Positions 62,012 to 64,000 of a stretch of DNA of 64,000 bases are shown here, piece by piece. The notes under the pieces are model-generated. The model saw nothing but the letters and a program-made list of their open reading frames with translations. It did not search any database and was not told where the DNA came from. Origin of the DNA: Luteitalea sp. Lineage in GTDB: Bacteria; Acidobacteriota; Vicinamibacteria; Vicinamibacterales; Vicinamibacteraceae. The stretch is from NCBI GenBank assembly GCA_009377495.1, contig WHTZ01000001.1, positions 289,116 through 353,115 on the forward strand, given 5' to 3'. The position numbers were made by a program, and so were the translations under genes. How positions within the stretch are numbered: the first letter of the stretch is position 1; each line of letters begins with the position of its first letter.

Positions 62012-63113
62012 CTACATCATGGTAGGAGGCTTCCTTGGCGCTGGCAAGACGACAGCGATGTTGCGCCTGGCTGAACATCTGACAGAACGAGGAAGACGTG
62101 TGGGGCTCATTACCAACGACCAGAGCCATGGGCTGGTGGATACCTCGCTCGTCGCCGCGCACGGCTATCCGGTCCAAGAAATTACTGGCGGGTGCTTCTG
62201 CTGTCGTTTCAACTCGTTGACAGAGGCCGCGGACCGGCTGACGCGCGACGGACGGCCAGACGTCTTTCTTGCAGAGCCGGTGGGGAGCTGCACGGACCTG
62301 CGCGCAACCGTGCAGTACCCGCTGAGTCGGCTCTACGGCCACGATTACCGCATTGCTCCGCTGAGCGTGCTGGTCGACCCGGTGCGCGCCCGCCGCATCT
62401 TCGGTCTCGAGCCGGGCCGCACGTTTTCGCCCAAGGTACTCTACGTCTACGCCAAGCAGCTCGAAGAAGCGGATCTGATCATCATCAACAAGAGCGACCT
62501 GCTGACGAGCGACCAGCAGCGGACGCTCGAGAAGGTGTTACACGATCGTTATCTGCAGGCGGAAGTCTTCACGGTGAGCGCGCGTACGGGCGCCAACCTC
62601 GACACGTGGTTCGGCCGCCTCGCTGCCGCGGAGCTCGCGCCGCGTCGCGCCATGGACGTGGACTATGACGTGTATGCTGAGGGAGAGGCGTTGCTCGGGT
62701 GGCTGAATGCAACAATCCGAATCGCGGCGTCGGCGCCGTTCGATGGCAACCGCTTCTTGCACCGCCTGGCGACTGGCGTGCACGCACAACTGGCTGCCGA
62801 TGGGCTGGAGATTGCTCACCTGAAGATGACGCTCGCACCGAGCGAAGGAAACGATCTCGCGGCGCTCAACCTCGTGCGAACGGACGGCGAGCCCGAATTG
62901 TCGCATCGTCTCGAGGAAGCCGTGACGGAAGGGGAGCTCATTTTGAACCTGCGCGCGGAGGGTGATCCGAATCGCCTGGACGCTGTCGTACGTGAGACCC
63001 TGCGCGATACCTCGCGTCAGGTGGACGCCGTGACCACGTTCGAGCACAGTGAGTATTTCCGGCCGGCGAGACCGAATCCGACACACCGCATGGCGACGCT
63101 TGGAGCAGACTGA
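62001..63113 (+). CDS. CobW/G3E-family GTPase (metallochaperone type)
   Basis: A 370-residue P-loop GTPase. Walker A is GGFLGAGKTT (9-18), the family metal-binding CxCC motif is GGCFCC (Cys65, Cys67, Cys68), and the base-specificity motif is NKSD (163-166). G3E GTPases insert or deliver metals such as Zn, Co, Ni or Fe. The C-terminal 130 residues are unlike the usual CobW_C domain and may define the target. The start at ATG 62001 has GGAG at 61988-61991; it overlaps the GcvH-like gene by 11 bp. The context points to a client in this cluster, possibly the Fe-S protein downstream. Confidence 0.9.
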   Translation: MSADYIMVGGFLGAGKTTAMLRLAEHLTERGRRVGLITNDQSHGLVDTSLVAAHGYPVQEITGGCFCCRFNSLTEAADRLTRDGRPDVFLAEPVGSCTDLRATVQYPLSRLYGHDYRIAPLSVLVDPVRARRIFGLEPGRTFSPKVLYVYAKQLEEADLIIINKSDLLTSDQQRTLEKVLHDRYLQAEVFTVSARTGANLDTWFGRLAAAELAPRRAMDVDYDVYAEGEALLGWLNATIRIAASAPFDGNRFLHRLATGVHAQLAADGLEIAHLKMTLAPSEGNDLAALNLVRTDGEPELSHRLEEAVTEGELILNLRAEGDPNRLDAVVRETLRDTSRQVDAVTTFEHSEYFRPARPNPTHRMATLGAD

Positions 63114-63122
63114 AGGACGATC

Positions 63123-63500
63123 ATGACGACGCCAGCCCGGATCCTCTATTGTCACTGCGCGTATGCGCGCGTGCTGCCCGTGGACGTCAAGACCGCGGTG
63201 CTCGATCGGCTCGCCGCGGCAGACGTGGAGTTCGATGCGGTACCTGACCTTTGCGAAATGGCGGCGCGAGCCGACCCACGCTTGCGCGAGCTCGCCGCGC
63301 AGGGACGGCTGCGCATCGCCGCCTGCTACCCGCGGGCCGTGCGCTGGCTGTTTGCGGCCGGCGGTGCGGAGATCGCGGAGGAGCACGCGCAGATTCTCAA
63401 CATGCGGACGCAAACCGCTGATGACGTTGTTCGCGGGTTGCTCGACTCAGACGGCAATACTGGTGACCAAGCCCCAGACGGCGTGGAGACATCACGATGA
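63123..63500 (+). CDS. Small protein with CxC and ACYPRA cysteine motifs
   Basis: A 125-residue soluble protein not assigned to a family with confidence. It has four cysteines, Cys10 and Cys12 in [12 protein letters not shown], Cys44 in DLCEM, and Cys68 in [12 protein letters not shown], a set able to bind a metal or Fe-S cluster. The alternating strands and helices suggest a small Rossmann/thioredoxin-like fold, reminiscent of electron-transfer subunits such as MvhD/HdrA-linked proteins, but this is only a resemblance. It lies 9 bp after the GTPase and overlaps the ferredoxin gene as ATGA. Confidence 0.8.
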   Translation: MTTPARILYCHCAYARVLPVDVKTAVLDRLAAADVEFDAVPDLCEMAARADPRLRELAAQGRLRIAACYPRAVRWLFAAGGAEIAEEHAQILNMRTQTADDVVRGLLDSDGNTGDQAPDGVETSR

Positions 63501-64000
63501 CCACGGCAATTCCAAGGGCGCCGCGCGTGTTCGTCATGGCGAATGGCCATTCTGGTGTGGCCGCGGCTGAACGTGGTGCGATCCTGCGTGCGCTGCTCGA
63601 GCGGGGATACGAAGTCTCATGCGTGCACGAAAACGAAGGGGCGAGGGGCGAGGGGCCAGCCGGCGACGAGTCGCCCATCATCGTGGGTCGCTTTGCCGAC
63701 CACGTCCCGGAGCTTCCCGCCACGGCTGCGCGGTTTCAAGAGGTCGACGGTCTCGAGCCGGGCGCGCTGGCGGATGCCATCGACGCGTTGCGCGGAGGAG
63801 TCGGCTCCGGCTCGTCTCGGCCCTGGAAGCCCTGGTTCCCGGTGCTCGATTACACCCGCTGCACGAACTGCATGCAGTGCTTGAGCTTTTGTTTGTTCGA
63901 CGTCTACGGCGTCTCACCCGACGGCAAGATCCAGGTGCAGAACCAGACCAACTGCAAAACAGACTGCCCGGCCTGTTCGCGCGTGTGCCCGGAAGTCGCC
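63497..64000 (+). CDS. 4Fe-4S ferredoxin-domain protein (partial, cut by window end)
   Basis: The first 168 residues are visible. Residues 9-100 form an alpha/beta N-terminal domain ([19 protein letters not shown]) of unknown role. A ferredoxin domain follows with Cys122, 125, 128, 132 ([11 protein letters not shown]) and Cys153, 157, 160, 164 ([12 protein letters not shown]), enough for two clusters, although the second spacing is unusual. Residues 48-54 are encoded by three heptamer repeats. The start overlaps the upstream stop. The rest of the gene and any further redox partners lie beyond the window. Confidence 0.88.
   Translation, partial: MTTAIPRAPRVFVMANGHSGVAAAERGAILRALLERGYEVSCVHENEGARGEGPAGDESPIIVGRFADHVPELPATAARFQEVDGLEPGALADAIDALRGGVGSGSSRPWKPWFPVLDYTRCTNCMQCLSFCLFDVYGVSPDGKIQVQNQTNCKTDCPACSRVCPEVA
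63638..63658. repeat. In-frame heptamer array (GGGGCGA, 3 units) in a coding sequence
   Basis: GGGGCGA, GGGGCGA, GGGGCCA total 21 bases, exactly seven codons, within the N-terminal domain of the ferredoxin-domain gene. Three units are the smallest number that preserves the reading frame. Confidence 0.85.

Noticed and set aside
59678..64000. Complete sHdr sulfur-oxidation operon
   Set aside because: No HdrA/B/C-like subunit, rhodanese or DsrE is visible in the window; only the parallel with lipoate-binding proteins is kept.

Overview
This 64 kb window is GC-rich, mostly coding, and looks like a chromosome segment from an Acidobacteriota species, probably class Vicinamibacteria. That placement is inferred from gene content. 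The window has an ADOP-type duplicated permease, an ECF sigma factor of the Acidobacteria-rich TIGR02999 kind next to a serine/threonine kinase, several Sec/Tat-exported enzymes, and abundant intergenic heptanucleotide repeats. No rRNA, tRNA, CRISPR array, prophage or intact insertion sequence was recognised.

Layout. 0-3 kb: KGG stress protein, YggX between two related palindromic elements, MsrB and an SDR epimerase. 3-9 kb: a minus-strand run pgi-gnd-zwf followed by a sodium:solute symporter. 9-18 kb: stand-alone LigD-type 3'-phosphoesterase, an Asp-box propeller protein, PHP hydrolase-queD-Trm112-like genes, a second symporter, a nucleotidyltransferase plus NahK-like kinase pair, and an exported methyltransferase. 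18-29 kb: NYN-LOTUS-LOTUS protein, threonine synthase, a GntR regulator overlapping a divergent PRPP synthetase, ADOP permease, lipoprotein and dinB. 29-38 kb: TM-helix channel-like protein, exported lactonase, secreted propeller-like protein, ABC exporter, sigma/kinase pair. 38-47 kb: rsgA, yqgE, queG, acnA, galK and an exported galM. 47-54 kb: Spy-like/anti-sigma/sigma operon, an AT-richer non-coding stretch, bamA and two envelope proteins. 54-60 kb: exported FAD oxidoreductase with a glycosidase-like partner, and PhoD.

The most interesting block is 59.7-64.0 kb. A lipoate-protein ligase-like gene is divergent from a tightly overlapping row: cysteine desulfurase, an orphan GcvH-like protein with an intact lipoyl-lysine, a CobW-type GTPase, a small Cys-motif protein, and a 4Fe-4S ferredoxin protein cut by the window end. 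No gcvT or gcvP is present. The set suggests a lipoyl/sulfur/metal-handling module outside glycine cleavage.

A second theme is repeats. Short runs of strictly phased 7-bp units, often in inverted pairs, occur in more than ten places, sometimes reaching start or stop codons and once inside a reading frame. Most convergent gene pairs are separated by a palindromic element, and a 41-bp repeat abuts the TAG stop codon of two unrelated genes.
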